Shown here piece by piece: positions 7,251 to 15,731 of a stretch of 64,000 nucleotides of DNA (positions are counted from its first letter, which is position 1; each line of letters starts with the position of its first letter). A program made the position numbers and the translations under genes. Origin of the DNA: DASZUK01 sp963844575 (GTDB lineage Bacteria > Actinomycetota > Acidimicrobiia > Acidimicrobiales > RAAP-2); contig CAWJOU010000005.1 in NCBI GenBank assembly GCA_963844575.1, forward strand, positions 1,178,001 to 1,242,000. The letters are read 5' to 3'. The notes beneath the pieces were generated by a model. It did no database searches, was not told the DNA's origin, and was given only the letters and a program-made list of their open reading frames with translations.

Positions 7251-8378
7251 ATGGCCCAGCGCCGACGATCCGCTCGAAAGAGCCGGGGACGGCGCGCCCA
7301 CCGGTGGCTGGTCGGTGGGGCACTGGTGCTGGCCGCCGCCGGGACCGGGACGGCGGGGACGGCGGCCTCCCTGATCGCCATGGCAGTACCGGCCGGTGCC
7401 CAGTCGATCGGTGACTGCTCCACGACGACCGGGGTCATCGTGGTCGTGGACCTCGCCCACTGGGGCGGGACAATCGAGCGCGGCTGCGCGGCCGATGGGT
7501 CAGCCGGATCGACCAATGGCCTGCAGGCCCTGCACACAGCCGGCTTCACCACGGCCGGCGTCCTGGCGTACGGGACAGCCTTCATCTGCCGGATCGACAC
7601 AAAACCGACGGCGACACAGACATCGTGCACGAAGACCCCGCCGTCGACGGGCTACTGGTCGTACTGGCACGCCGACGCCGGCCAGACGACTTGGTCGTAC
7701 AGCCAGCTCGGCGTCCGGACATACAAGCCGCCGCCGGGCAGCGTCACACTCTGGACTTTCGGCGGCACCAACGTCACAGGTACCTCCGGCACGGGTCGAC
7801 CGCCGGCGACACTCACCCCGACAGCACTGCGGGCGACGAACACGACACCGTCCGGCGGTGGTGGCCCGACGACCACGACGACCGCCGCGCCACCGACCAC
7901 GACGAGCCCCGCTCCGCTGTCGGGCGGCCGCGCCGCCCGTACATCGTCCACTGCCGGCGGTTCGCCAACCGGCGGGAGCGGCGGCGCACCGACGTCGGGT
8001 GGCAACGCGAGCGGCGGTGGCGCGTCCTCCTCGCCGCCAGCCGGGTCGTCGGTCGGTGCCGGGCACGCCGGGTCGACGACGTCGACCACCGCGGCGACGG
8101 GGACGACCACGACGACGACGGCCGCCGGTGGCGGCACCAGTAGGACCGGCGGCACCAATAGCACCGGTGGCACTGGGTCCAAGGGCGGTGGGTCCCACGA
8201 CGGGACGAAGGGCGGCCACACTGCTCGGATAGTCGACGCCGACCCGGCGTCGGCCCGGGTCCACCCGCCGTCGGGCTCCCCGCTGCCGGTGATCATCGGG
8301 GGGATCGCGGTCGTCGTCGTGGCGGGCGCGGCAGCGGTGATCGCCTGGCGCCGTCGGCGAACGGGCCAGGCGGGGTGA
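7251..8378 (+). CDS. membrane-anchored DUF4430-like putative corrinoid-binding protein
   Basis: 375 residues from ATG 7251. The frame stays open up to GTG 7149, but 7149 lies at the edge of riboswitch 2; ATG 7251 has a purine-rich GGGAAGCGAG upstream and is followed by a basic n-region and hydrophobic signal segment (WLVGGALVLAAAGTGTAG). The domain at residues about 50-165 (GLQALHTAGF, CRID-17-C, YWSYWHADAGQTTWSYSQLG, TLWTFGG) is related to the N-terminal part of the large secreted protein at 1950. A long Thr/Gly/Pro-rich spacer (about 175-325) and a C-terminal membrane helix (PVIIGGIAVVVVAGAAAVIAW) with RRRR stop-transfer follow. Its stop overlaps the ECF T gene. I infer a surface receptor that hands corrinoid to the transporter. 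Confidence 0.78.
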   Translation: MAQRRRSARKSRGRRAHRWLVGGALVLAAAGTGTAGTAASLIAMAVPAGAQSIGDCSTTTGVIVVVDLAHWGGTIERGCAADGSAGSTNGLQALHTAGFTTAGVLAYGTAFICRIDTKPTATQTSCTKTPPSTGYWSYWHADAGQTTWSYSQLGVRTYKPPPGSVTLWTFGGTNVTGTSGTGRPPATLTPTALRATNTTPSGGGGPTTTTTAAPPTTTSPAPLSGGRAARTSSTAGGSPTGGSGGAPTSGGNASGGGASSSPPAGSSVGAGHAGSTTSTTAATGTTTTTTAAGGGTSRTGGTNSTGGTGSKGGGSHDGTKGGHTARIVDADPASARVHPPSGSPLPVIIGGIAVVVVAGAAAVIAWRRRRTGQAG

Positions 8379-8449
8379 GCCCCGACCGGATGAGCCCCGA
8401 CCGGGTGAGCCCTGACCAGGTGAGCTCAGGCCGGGTGAGCGCAGGCCGG
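8375..8449 (+). repeat. five tandem 15-bp repeats, each beginning with an in-frame start codon
   Basis: Units at 8375, 8390, 8405, 8420 and 8435 read GTGAGCCCCGACCGG, ATGAGCCCCGACCGG, GTGAGCCCTGACCAG, GTGAGCTCAGGCCGG and GTGAGCGCAGGCCGG; a partial sixth starts with GTG 8450. All are in the frame of the T component, and each (G/A)TGA also contains a stop in the upstream gene's frame. Confidence 0.95.
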
Positions 8450-9694
8450 GTGGGTATGGCCGGCCCGGCGACGACCGGCCGGACCCACCGGTGGAGCCTG
8501 GCCGGGCACCGGCGGGTGCCCCGGACGCTGCACCCGGTCGCGTGGTGGCTCTGGGCGATCGGTCTGGCCACCGCGGCCAGCCAGACGACGAACCCGGTGC
8601 TGCTGCTGCTCGTCCTGGCCGTGCTCGGGATCGTCGTCGCCAACCGCCGCAGCGAGGCGCCGTGGGCCCGGGCGTTCAAGTACTACCTGTACCTCGCGCT
8701 CGTCGTCGTCGTCATCCGGGTGGTGTTCCGCGCCATCTTCGGCGGCGACACCGACGCGGCGACGATGCACGTGCTCTTCACGCTGCCGCACATCCCCTTG
8801 CCGTCGTGGGCGGCCGGCGTCCAGCTCGGCGGGCCGGTCACGCTGGAGGGAACGGTCGCGGCCCTCTACGACGGTCTGCGCCTCGGCACGCTCCTCTGCT
8901 GTATCGGCGCGGCGAACACGCTGGCCAACCCGAAGCGGGCGCTGCGCGTCCTGCCCGGCGCCCTCTACGAGCTCGGGGTGGCGGTCGTCGTCGCCCTCTC
9001 GGTCGCGCCGCAGCTGGTCGAGAGCGCGCAGCGGGTGAACCGGGCCCGCAAGCTCCGCGGCGCCACCCACGGCCGGTTCCACGTGCTGCGCAGCATCGCC
9101 ATCCCCGTGCTCGAGGACGCCCTCGAGCGTTCGCTGCGGCTCGCCGCGGCGATGGACTCCCGGGGTTACGGCCGTACCGGTACGGCCACCCATCGGTCGC
9201 GGCGGCTCACGGGTGTCCTGATGCTGACCGGCATGTGCGGCCTCTGCCTCGGCGCGTACGGGCTGCTCGACGGCTCCGGCGCTCGCTCGCTCGGCTTCCC
9301 GGGGCTGTTGGCCGGGGCGGTGCTCTGCGGCGCCGGCCTGGTCGTCGGCAGCCGCCGGGTGCGGCGGACCCAGTACCGGCCGGACCCGTGGCGGCTGCCC
9401 GAATGGGTCGTCGTCGTGGCCGGCGCGGTGCCGGCGGCCGTCTTCATCGCCGAGGCCACGGTGGCCAGCCTCAACCCGTCGACCCAGCCGCTCGTCTGGC
9501 CGACGCTGCCGCTCGTCCCGGCGCTCGCCGTCCTGATCGCCGCGGTGCCCGCGGTGGCTGCGCCACCGCCGCTCCGCCCGATCCGTCGCGCCCCGGCCGT
9601 CGCTGACGGGTCGGCGGCGTCGGCCGCGTCGGCGGCCGGGCCCGACCGCCCGGGCCGGGCGACACCGGCGCCGCCCGTCGAGGTGCCGGCGTGA
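8375..9694 (+). CDS. ECF transporter T component (CbiQ/EcfT family)
   Basis: 439 residues if GTG 8375 is used; that codon overlaps the upstream stop (GTGA), but six further in-frame starts lie in a 15-bp repeat array, and the conserved protein begins near residue 45. Several membrane helices are visible (WWLWAIGLATAA, LLLLVLAVLGIVVA, YYLYLALVVVVIRVVF). The two cytoplasmic T-component signatures are present: RARKLRG near residue 229 and AAMDSRGYGR near residue 260, which couple the membrane part to the ATPase pair. Four more hydrophobic segments follow the signatures, making it longer than minimal EcfT. The order T-A-A-S downstream of a B12 riboswitch points to cobalamin or precursor uptake. 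Confidence 0.85.
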   Translation: MSPDRMSPDRVSPDQVSSGRVSAGRVGMAGPATTGRTHRWSLAGHRRVPRTLHPVAWWLWAIGLATAASQTTNPVLLLLVLAVLGIVVANRRSEAPWARAFKYYLYLALVVVVIRVVFRAIFGGDTDAATMHVLFTLPHIPLPSWAAGVQLGGPVTLEGTVAALYDGLRLGTLLCCIGAANTLANPKRALRVLPGALYELGVAVVVALSVAPQLVESAQRVNRARKLRGATHGRFHVLRSIAIPVLEDALERSLRLAAAMDSRGYGRTGTATHRSRRLTGVLMLTGMCGLCLGAYGLLDGSGARSLGFPGLLAGAVLCGAGLVVGSRRVRRTQYRPDPWRLPEWVVVVAGAVPAAVFIAEATVASLNPSTQPLVWPTLPLVPALAVLIAAVPAVAAPPPLRPIRRAPAVADGSAASAASAAGPDRPGRATPAPPVEVPA

Positions 9695-11343
9695 TCGTCT
9701 TCGACCGGGTGACCGTGACGTACCCCGACGCCGACGCACCGGTGCTGCGCGACGTGAACCTCCGCATCGACGAGGGCGAGCTGGCGCTCGTCGTCGGCCG
9801 GACGGGCGTCGGCAAGTCGACGCTGCTCGGCGCGGTCAACGGGCTCGTGCCGCACTTCACCGGCGGCCGGCTGGCCGGCCGGGTGACCGTCGACGGCCGC
9901 GACACGCGGACGCACAAGCCGCGCGAGCTGGCCGACGTCGTCGGCGTCGTCGGTCAGGACCCGCTCGCCGGCTTCGTCACCGACACCGTCGAGGAGGAGC
10001 TGGCGTACGCCATGGAGCAGCTCGCGGTCCCGGCCGACGTGATGCGCAAACGGGTCGAAGAGACGCTCGACCTGCTCGGCATCGCCGAGCTGCGCGACCG
10101 GGCGCTGCACGAGCTCTCCGGCGGCCAGCAGCAGCGAGTGGCGATCGGCTCCGTGCTGACCGCCCACCCGCGCGTCCTCGTCCTCGACGAGCCGACGTCC
10201 GCCCTCGACCCGACGGCGGCCGAGGAGGTGCTCGCCGCGGTCACCCGGCTCGTCCACGACCTCGGCGTCACCGTGCTGCTGGCCGAGCACCGGCTCGAAC
10301 GGGTCGTCCAGTACGCCGACCGCGTCGTCGAGGTCCGGGCCGACGGCACCGTCGTCGCCGGCGAGCCGGCGGCCATGCTGGCGACGACCGCGGTGGCGCC
10401 GCCGGTCGTCGAGCTCGGCCGGCTGGCCGAGTGGCGGCCGCTGCCGCTGTCGGTCCGCGACGCCCGCCGCCAGGCCGAACCGCTCCGCCGCCAGCTCGGC
10501 GGGCAGCTCGGCGCCCGACCGGTGCCGCCGCCCCACCGATCGCTGGCCCGGCCGGGCGACGACGTCGCCCTGCGCGCCCGCAACGTCGTCGTCCGCTACG
10601 GCGCGGTCGTCGCCGTCCGCGGCGTCGATCTCGACCTCGTCCACGGCGAGGTCACCGCCCTCATGGGCCGCAACGGTTCGGGCAAGTCGTCGCTGCTCTG
10701 GGCAGTCCAGGGCGCCGGGCCCCGCCAGACCGGCCTCGTCCAGGTGGCCGGCACCGACCCCAAGTCGCTCCCGGCGAGCGGGGCGCGGCGGCTGGTCGGT
10801 CTCGTGCCGCAGACCCCGGCCGACCTCCTCTACCTCGATACCGTCGGCGAGGAGCTGGCCCAGGCCGACCGGGAGTCGGCCGACCAGTCGACCGGGAGGC
10901 CAGTGGCCGGCGCCCGGGAGCTGCTCGACCGGTTGGCCCCGGCCATCCCCGACGACATCCATCCCCGCGACCTCTCCGAGGGCCAGCGGCTCGCCCTCGT
11001 GCTGGCGGTGCAGCTGACCGCGGCGCCCCGCGTCGTGCTGCTCGACGAGCCGACCCGGGGACTCGACTACGCGGCAAAGCGGGCGCTCGTCGGCATCGTC
11101 GACCGGCTGGCCGCCGAGGGTCGGTCGGTCGTCGTCGCCACCCACGACGTCGAGTTCGTCGCCGCCGCGGCCGACCGGGTGGTCGTGATGGCGGCCGGTG
11201 ACGTCGTCGCCGACGGCCCGACCGCCGACGTCGTCGCCGCCTCCCCGGCCTTCGCTCCCCAGGTGGCCAAGATCCTCGCCCCGCTCGAGATCCTCACCGT
11301 CGACCAGGTCCGCGGCGTGCTGTCAGATGCGGGGAGCGACTGA
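9691..11343 (+). CDS. ECF transporter fused double ATPase (EcfA-EcfA')
   Basis: 550 residues with two ABC ATPase domains in one chain. Domain 1 (about 1-240): Walker A GRTGVGKST at 36-44, signature LSGGQ at 142-146, Walker B VLVLDEPTSALDP. Domain 2 (about 290-525): Walker A GRNGSGKSS at 326-334, signature LSEGQ at 428-432, Walker B VVLLDEPTRGLD, switch His in VVATHDVEF. The second signature has Glu for the usual first Gly of LSGGQ, so the two ATP sites are probably unequal. GTG start overlaps the T-component stop by four bases. It energises uptake through the T and S proteins on either side. Confidence 0.92.
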   Translation: MIVFDRVTVTYPDADAPVLRDVNLRIDEGELALVVGRTGVGKSTLLGAVNGLVPHFTGGRLAGRVTVDGRDTRTHKPRELADVVGVVGQDPLAGFVTDTVEEELAYAMEQLAVPADVMRKRVEETLDLLGIAELRDRALHELSGGQQQRVAIGSVLTAHPRVLVLDEPTSALDPTAAEEVLAAVTRLVHDLGVTVLLAEHRLERVVQYADRVVEVRADGTVVAGEPAAMLATTAVAPPVVELGRLAEWRPLPLSVRDARRQAEPLRRQLGGQLGARPVPPPHRSLARPGDDVALRARNVVVRYGAVVAVRGVDLDLVHGEVTALMGRNGSGKSSLLWAVQGAGPRQTGLVQVAGTDPKSLPASGARRLVGLVPQTPADLLYLDTVGEELAQADRESADQSTGRPVAGARELLDRLAPAIPDDIHPRDLSEGQRLALVLAVQLTAAPRVVLLDEPTRGLDYAAKRALVGIVDRLAAEGRSVVVATHDVEFVAAAADRVVVMAAGDVVADGPTADVVAASPAFAPQVAKILAPLEILTVDQVRGVLSDAGSD

Positions 11344-12164
11344 TGGCCACCCGATTGACGACGCGTCCGGCCGGGGTGGCTGTCCGCGTGAGCCTCCGGT
11401 CGAGGGCGGTCATCGTCATGGCGTCGTTCCTCGGGTTCGTCGCCTTCCTCTGGCCGTTCGTCATCGCCCCCCACACGTTCGGCGACAGCGCCATGGCGCC
11501 GCTCATGTTCGGGGCCGTGCTCGTGCTCGTCCTGGCCATCGTCTTCTCCGAGATCGCCGACGGCGGGATCGATGCCAAGGCCGTCGCCATGCTCGGCGTG
11601 CTGTCGGCCCTCGGCGCCGCCCTGCGGCCGCTCGGCGCGGGAACGGCCGGGATCGAGACCGTCTTCTTCACCCTCGTCATCGCCGGCCGCGTCTTCGGCG
11701 CCGGCTTCGGGTTCTCCCTCGGCTGCACCACCCTGTTCGCGTCGGCGCTCATCACCGGCGGCGTCGGGCCGTGGATGCCGTACCAGATGTTCGGCTGCGC
11801 CTGGGTCGGGCTGTTCGCCGGCCTCCTGCCGCCGGCCCGCGGCAAGCGGGAGGTGCTGATGCTCGCCATCTACGGCGCGCTGGCCGGCTACTTCTTCGGC
11901 TTCATGCTCAACCTGTCGTTCTGGCCGTTCGCCGTCGACCCCCACAGCACGATCGCCTACCTACCCGGCGCGTCGCTGGCCACCAACGTCCAGCGCTACC
12001 TCGTCTTCGACGGCACGACGTCGCTCGGCTGGGACACCGGACGGGCGATCACCAACTTCGTCCTCATCCTCCTCGTCGGCCCGGCGATGCTCGCCACCTT
12101 CCGCCGGGCCGCCCGGCGGGCCGCGTTCGAAGCACCCGTCACGTTCGGGGAGCTCGTCGAGTAG
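11343..12164 (+). CDS. ECF transporter substrate-binding S component, probably cobalamin-type
   Basis: 273 residues with about six hydrophobic segments (AVIVMASFLGFVAFLWPFV, PLMFGAVLVLVLAIVF, AVAMLGVLSALGAAL, FGAGFGFSLGCTTLFASALITGG, MLAIYGALAGYFFGFML, FVLILLVGPAMLA). The central GRVFGAGFGFSLGCTTLF-SALITGGVGPWMPYQM segment is characteristic of actinobacterial S components encoded next to T and A-A genes. Start ATG overlaps the ATPase stop (TGATG). Specificity is inferred from riboswitch 2 at the head of the operon and from the co-encoded binding protein; the sequence alone does not prove the ligand. Confidence 0.8.
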   Translation: MATRLTTRPAGVAVRVSLRSRAVIVMASFLGFVAFLWPFVIAPHTFGDSAMAPLMFGAVLVLVLAIVFSEIADGGIDAKAVAMLGVLSALGAALRPLGAGTAGIETVFFTLVIAGRVFGAGFGFSLGCTTLFASALITGGVGPWMPYQMFGCAWVGLFAGLLPPARGKREVLMLAIYGALAGYFFGFMLNLSFWPFAVDPHSTIAYLPGASLATNVQRYLVFDGTTSLGWDTGRAITNFVLILLVGPAMLATFRRAARRAAFEAPVTFGELVE

Positions 12165-12213
12165 CGGTCGGGCCGGGCCGTGGCATCCCGTCGAACCGGC
12201 GCTCGGAAGTGAG

Positions 12214-12245
12214 TGTGGACACATGTGGGTACATGTGCTACACCA
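12214..12245 (+). promoter_or_regulatory. likely autoregulatory operator of the second antitoxin gene
   Basis: Two copies of ACATGTG (12221-12227 and 12231-12237) spaced 10 bp apart, flanked by GTGT (12214-12217) and ACAC (12241-12244) in inverted order, all just ahead of ATG 12251. One helical turn between copies fits binding of a Phd/YefM dimer pair. Confidence 0.45.
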
Positions 12246-12250
12246 GGCCC

Positions 12251-12496
12251 ATGGCCAGTGCGATCTCGGTCCGAGAGCTGCGGAACACGGTGAGCGAGGT
12301 GCTGCGGCGGGTCGAGCGCGGCGAACGGCTGACCGTCACGGTCGACCGGCGCCCGGTGGCCGAGATCGTGCCGTTGCGTCGCCGCCGGGCCGTACCGGTC
12401 GCCGATGCCGTCGCCGTCGTCTCTCGTCACGCCGCGGACCGGCGGCTCCTCGACGATGTGCGGAGCTTGTTGCCCGATACGACGGACGACTTGTGA
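12251..12496 (+). CDS. Phd/YefM-type antitoxin
   Basis: 81 residues. MASAISVRELRNTVSEVLRRVERGERLTVTV-RRPVAEIVPL is the typical Phd/YefM N-terminal fold; the C-terminus (RRLLDDVRSLLPDTTDD) would bind the toxin. ATG 12251 is preferred over ATG 12233 because the domain begins there; an ACATGTG repeat pair sits directly upstream. It overlaps the PIN toxin gene by four bases. Confidence 0.85.
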   Translation: MASAISVRELRNTVSEVLRRVERGERLTVTVDRRPVAEIVPLRRRRAVPVADAVAVVSRHAADRRLLDDVRSLLPDTTDDL

Positions 12497-12876
12497 GAGC
12501 GCTGCTCGACACCTCGTTCTTCGTCGCGACCGAATCGGGACGGCCCCTCGGCGAGATGGACGGTGTGACCGAGACCGAGGTCTCGGTGGTGACGTTGGCC
12601 GAGCTGACGGTCGGTGTGCTCGTGGCGGACGACGTGGATCGCCCGACGCGAGTGGCGACGCTCACCGCGGTCGAGTCGACGTGGGAACCGTTGCCCGTCG
12701 ACGCGGAAGTGGCCCGCCAGTTCGCTCGCATCGTCGCCGCCCTACGGGCGGACCGGCGGCGAGTCCCGGTCCTCGACGCCCTCGTGGCGGCCACCGCCGT
12801 CGTGGAACGGATCCCGGTCGTCACGCAGGACCGCGACTACGACAACATCCCCGGAGTCGAGGTCATTCGAGTCTGA
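12493..12876 (+). CDS. vapC: VapC-family PIN-domain toxin
   Basis: 127 residues from GTG 12493, which overlaps the antitoxin stop (GTGA). The frame is open further upstream but the coupled GTG gives the canonical N-terminus MRALLDTSFFVA. PIN acidic residues are D6 (LLDTS), E37 (TLAELTVG), D95 (VLDALVAA) and D113 (TQDRDY). Predicted Mg2+-dependent ribonuclease neutralised by the preceding antitoxin. This is the second PIN-toxin module within 6 kb of the cobalamin locus. Confidence 0.9.
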   Translation: MRALLDTSFFVATESGRPLGEMDGVTETEVSVVTLAELTVGVLVADDVDRPTRVATLTAVESTWEPLPVDAEVARQFARIVAALRADRRRVPVLDALVAATAVVERIPVVTQDRDYDNIPGVEVIRV

Positions 12877-13029
12877 TCCCGGTGCCGTGGACGACGTGAC
12901 GGCGCTCGGGACGCGACGCAGAGCGAGTGCTGGGCCCGGTGCCTGGTAACGTCCGGCGTTCCACCTCGCGGCGAATTCGTGTCCTTCTGACATCGCAGCG
13001 ACCGGTCGCCCAGCTCGGGAGTGTGCCTC

Positions 13030-14454
13030 TTGTCTTCGTCCTTTGCCGACCTCGGCGTGTCCGCCGACGCCGCCCGCGCCCTCGACGCCCGCGGCATCAC
13101 CTCGGCGTTCCCGATCCAGGCGCTGGCCATCCCGCCGGCGCTCGACGGGAAGGACGTCTGCGGGAAGGCGCCGACCGGATCGGGCAAGACCATCGCCTTC
13201 GGGCTCCCGGTCGCCGCCCGGGTCGAGCGGGCCCGTCCCGGCAAGCCCCGGGCGCTGGTGCTCGCCCCCACCCGCGAGCTCGCGGCGCAGATCGAGAAGG
13301 AGATGGGTCTCCTGATGGGCGCCGAGCGGCGGCGACGGGTCGCCGCCTTCTACGGCGGCGTCGGCTTCGGCGGCCAGCTCACTGCGCTGCGTCGCGGCGT
13401 CGACATCGCGGTGGCCTGTCCGGGCCGGCTCCGGGACCTGATCGCCCGGGGAGCGATCGGGTTGGCCGACGTGTCGATCGTCGTCATCGACGAAGCCGAC
13501 CGCATGGCCGACATGGGCTTCCTGCCGGAGGTGAAGGCGATCCTCGACCAGGTCCGGCCCGACCGCCAGACCCTGCTGTTCTCGGCCACCCTCGACGGCG
13601 ACGTCGACCAGCTCGTCCGGCGCTACCAACGGACACCGGTCAAGGTGTCGGTCGAGGTGGAAGAGCAGCCGTCGACGACGACGCATTATTGGGTGGACGC
13701 CCGGCGCGAGGACCGCGTTGCCCTCGCCGCCAACCTCGTCGCCTCGCACGGCCCCACTGTCGTGTTCTGCCGGACGAAGCACGGCACCGACCGTGTCGCC
13801 CGCCAACTGGTCGCCGCCGGTGTCAGCGCCGTCCCGCTCCACGGCGGCCGGAGCCAAGCCCAGCGCGACCGGGCACTGCGGGCGTTCGTCTCCGGGCAGG
13901 CCCAGGCGCTCGTCGCCACCGACGTCGCGGCGCGGGGGATCCACGTCGACGACGTCGGCTGCGTCGTCCACTTCGACCTGCCCGCGACGGCCAAGGACTA
14001 CGTGCACCGGTCCGGGCGGACCGGCCGGGCCGGGTCCGACGGCGTGGTCGTCACCTTCGTCACCCCCGCCGACCGCGAGCCCGTGCGAGTGCTGCAGAAG
14101 GCCGTCGGCCATCCGCTCTCCTCGACGCCCGGCGACGGCGTGACGGCCCGCCCCACCGGGTCGTCGTCCAACCGGTCGTCGTCCAACGGGTCGGCCCGGA
14201 ACGGTCATCGCCGCCATCCCGATCAGCGCCCGTCCAGCCAACGCGAGGGCGACCCGCGTCAGTCCGACCGGCGCCCATCCAGCCAACGTCAGGGCGCTGC
14301 CGACGGATCGAAGCCTCGCCCGAAGGCCGACCGGACGGACCGGACGGACCGCACCGACCGGACGGACCGGACCGGCCGACCGGCCCGACCGGCGTCGCGT
14401 CGGCGGGGTGGCGCCCCGCGGGGCAACCAGCCCCGGGCCCGCGGCACTCGCTAA
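13030..14454 (+). CDS. DEAD-box ATP-dependent RNA helicase
   Basis: 474 residues from TTG 13030. TTG is chosen over GTG 13021 because the only SD (GGGAG, 13017-13021) overlaps the GTG but sits eight bases before the TTG, giving the usual MSSSFADLG N-terminus. Motifs: Q-motif TSAFPIQ, motif I APTGSGKT (47-54), PTRELA, DEAD (154-157), SAT (about 185), and C-terminal HRSGRTGRAG (from 327). After residue about 375 comes a basic, low-complexity tail rich in Arg, Ser and Thr-Asp-Arg repeats, typical of RNA-binding extensions of the RhlE/CsdA type. Likely roles are ribosome assembly or cold adaptation. Confidence 0.92.
   Translation: MSSSFADLGVSADAARALDARGITSAFPIQALAIPPALDGKDVCGKAPTGSGKTIAFGLPVAARVERARPGKPRALVLAPTRELAAQIEKEMGLLMGAERRRRVAAFYGGVGFGGQLTALRRGVDIAVACPGRLRDLIARGAIGLADVSIVVIDEADRMADMGFLPEVKAILDQVRPDRQTLLFSATLDGDVDQLVRRYQRTPVKVSVEVEEQPSTTTHYWVDARREDRVALAANLVASHGPTVVFCRTKHGTDRVARQLVAAGVSAVPLHGGRSQAQRDRALRAFVSGQAQALVATDVAARGIHVDDVGCVVHFDLPATAKDYVHRSGRTGRAGSDGVVVTFVTPADREPVRVLQKAVGHPLSSTPGDGVTARPTGSSSNRSSSNGSARNGHRRHPDQRPSSQREGDPRQSDRRPSSQRQGAADGSKPRPKADRTDRTDRTDRTDRTGRPARPASRRRGGAPRGNQPRARGTR
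14332..14388 (+). repeat. GACCGGACG microrepeats in helicase tail
   Basis: Short tandem units of GACCG(G/C)AC(C)G code a run of Thr-Asp-Arg (TDR) triplets in the basic C-terminal tail of the RNA helicase. Length may vary between strains by slippage. Confidence 0.8.
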
Positions 14455-14475
14455 CCGAGCGGCGGGGGAGATCCT

Positions 14476-15582
14476 TCAGTCCGAAGCGGCCTGACCGGCT
14501 GGCACCTGACCAGCCGGCAGCCGGCGGCGCGCCTCGGCCGGCTCGTAGGCCGCCGTCATCCGGTCGACGACGGCCTTGGGCCCGGCGACGAGGACGTACT
14601 CGACGTTCCGCAGGTGCGACACCTTCCCGACCTTCTGGCCGCTCGGGCTGTGGATGCCGATCTGCGCGCCGATGTAGCGCTTCGAGTCGAACGCCAGGAC
14701 GCCGACGTGGCCGCGGACCGAGCAGATGTCGATCAGCTCTTCGAGCGACACCCACGATTCGTTGTTGTACGACAGCACGAGCACGTCGGCCCGGACGTCG
14801 GCGATGACCTGGCGGAGCGCGGCCGGCATCTCCCGGGTCATGTTGAAGACGCTCTTGGTCGCCGGATCCCGGCTGTCGATGCGCTTGCACGCGACGCCGT
14901 AGTGCTCCGGGGCGTCCCAGGCGACCAGCGTCTCCCAGATGTGGTAGTTCGTGAAGTAGCGATGCTGGTTGTACGGCGGGTCGAGGTACGCCAGGTCGAC
15001 GTGGGGCAGCTCGTGGACGAGCATCCGGGCGTCGCCGCGACGGGTGTGGCCCCGGCCGGCGAGCAGCTCGGGCTCGCGCAGCGTCAACCGGTTGAACGAT
15101 CGGGGCGCCCACTCCTTGATGTACGCCATCTGCAGGCCGGTCGTCGAGTCCACCCGGTCCGTCGCGTCGATCAGGCTGGTCAACAGGATCGGGAAGAGCG
15201 GGCTGCCGGCGAGCTCGCGGTCGAGCGCGTGGCGGATGGCGTCGACCCGCTCGCCGTTGAACGGCTGGAAGAAGCGCGACCGCACGCAGAACGTCTCGGT
15301 GAAGTAGCCCGCCTCCCCGCCCAAGCCGTCGAGGTAGCGGACGGCATCCCGGAGATCGTCCTTGTCCACCGTCGTCGCGTCCGTCGCGATGTAGCACCGG
15401 GCGAACACGTCCGAGTACCGGGCCGTGTCGACGGCCGTCACCTCGGCGCCCCGCCGCTTGAACTCCTGGGCCACCCGGGTCGTGCCGGTGAACAGGTCGA
15501 CGGCCGATCGGGCACCCGACCGGGTCAGCAGCTCGCCGAGGACGGGGACGAGGGTTCGCTTGGAGCCGAGGTACTTGATCAC
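14476..15582 (-). CDS. D12-class N6-adenine DNA methyltransferase
   Basis: 368 residues. MIKYLGSKRTLVPVLGELL and VDLFTGTTRVAQEFKRRG form the SAM-binding motif I region, and LAYLDPPYNQHRYF holds the catalytic DPPY motif; permutation order (SAM motif before DPPY) fits the MethyltransfD12 (alpha/Dam-like) class. It would methylate adenine in a short DNA site. No restriction endonuclease or specificity gene lies beside it, so it looks like an orphan methylase used for regulation, or one left from a lost system. GTG start at 15582 with no clear SD. It converges on the helicase gene with a 21-bp gap. Confidence 0.82.
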   Translation of the reverse strand: MIKYLGSKRTLVPVLGELLTRSGARSAVDLFTGTTRVAQEFKRRGAEVTAVDTARYSDVFARCYIATDATTVDKDDLRDAVRYLDGLGGEAGYFTETFCVRSRFFQPFNGERVDAIRHALDRELAGSPLFPILLTSLIDATDRVDSTTGLQMAYIKEWAPRSFNRLTLREPELLAGRGHTRRGDARMLVHELPHVDLAYLDPPYNQHRYFTNYHIWETLVAWDAPEHYGVACKRIDSRDPATKSVFNMTREMPAALRQVIADVRADVLVLSYNNESWVSLEELIDICSVRGHVGVLAFDSKRYIGAQIGIHSPSGQKVGKVSHLRNVEYVLVAGPKAVVDRMTAAYEPAEARRRLPAGQVPAGQAASD

Positions 15583-15731
15583 ACGCCAGGTGCTCCGTCA
15601 TCTCGGCCAACGTTCCTGGTCAACGTACCAGGAGGCAGTCACCCGGGCGAGGGATCACCGAACTGGCGGAAAATGGGTATCGAACCACCAGGCGACGCCA
15701 GAGGAGCCCCGCCGCCGGAGGAGGAGCAGTC

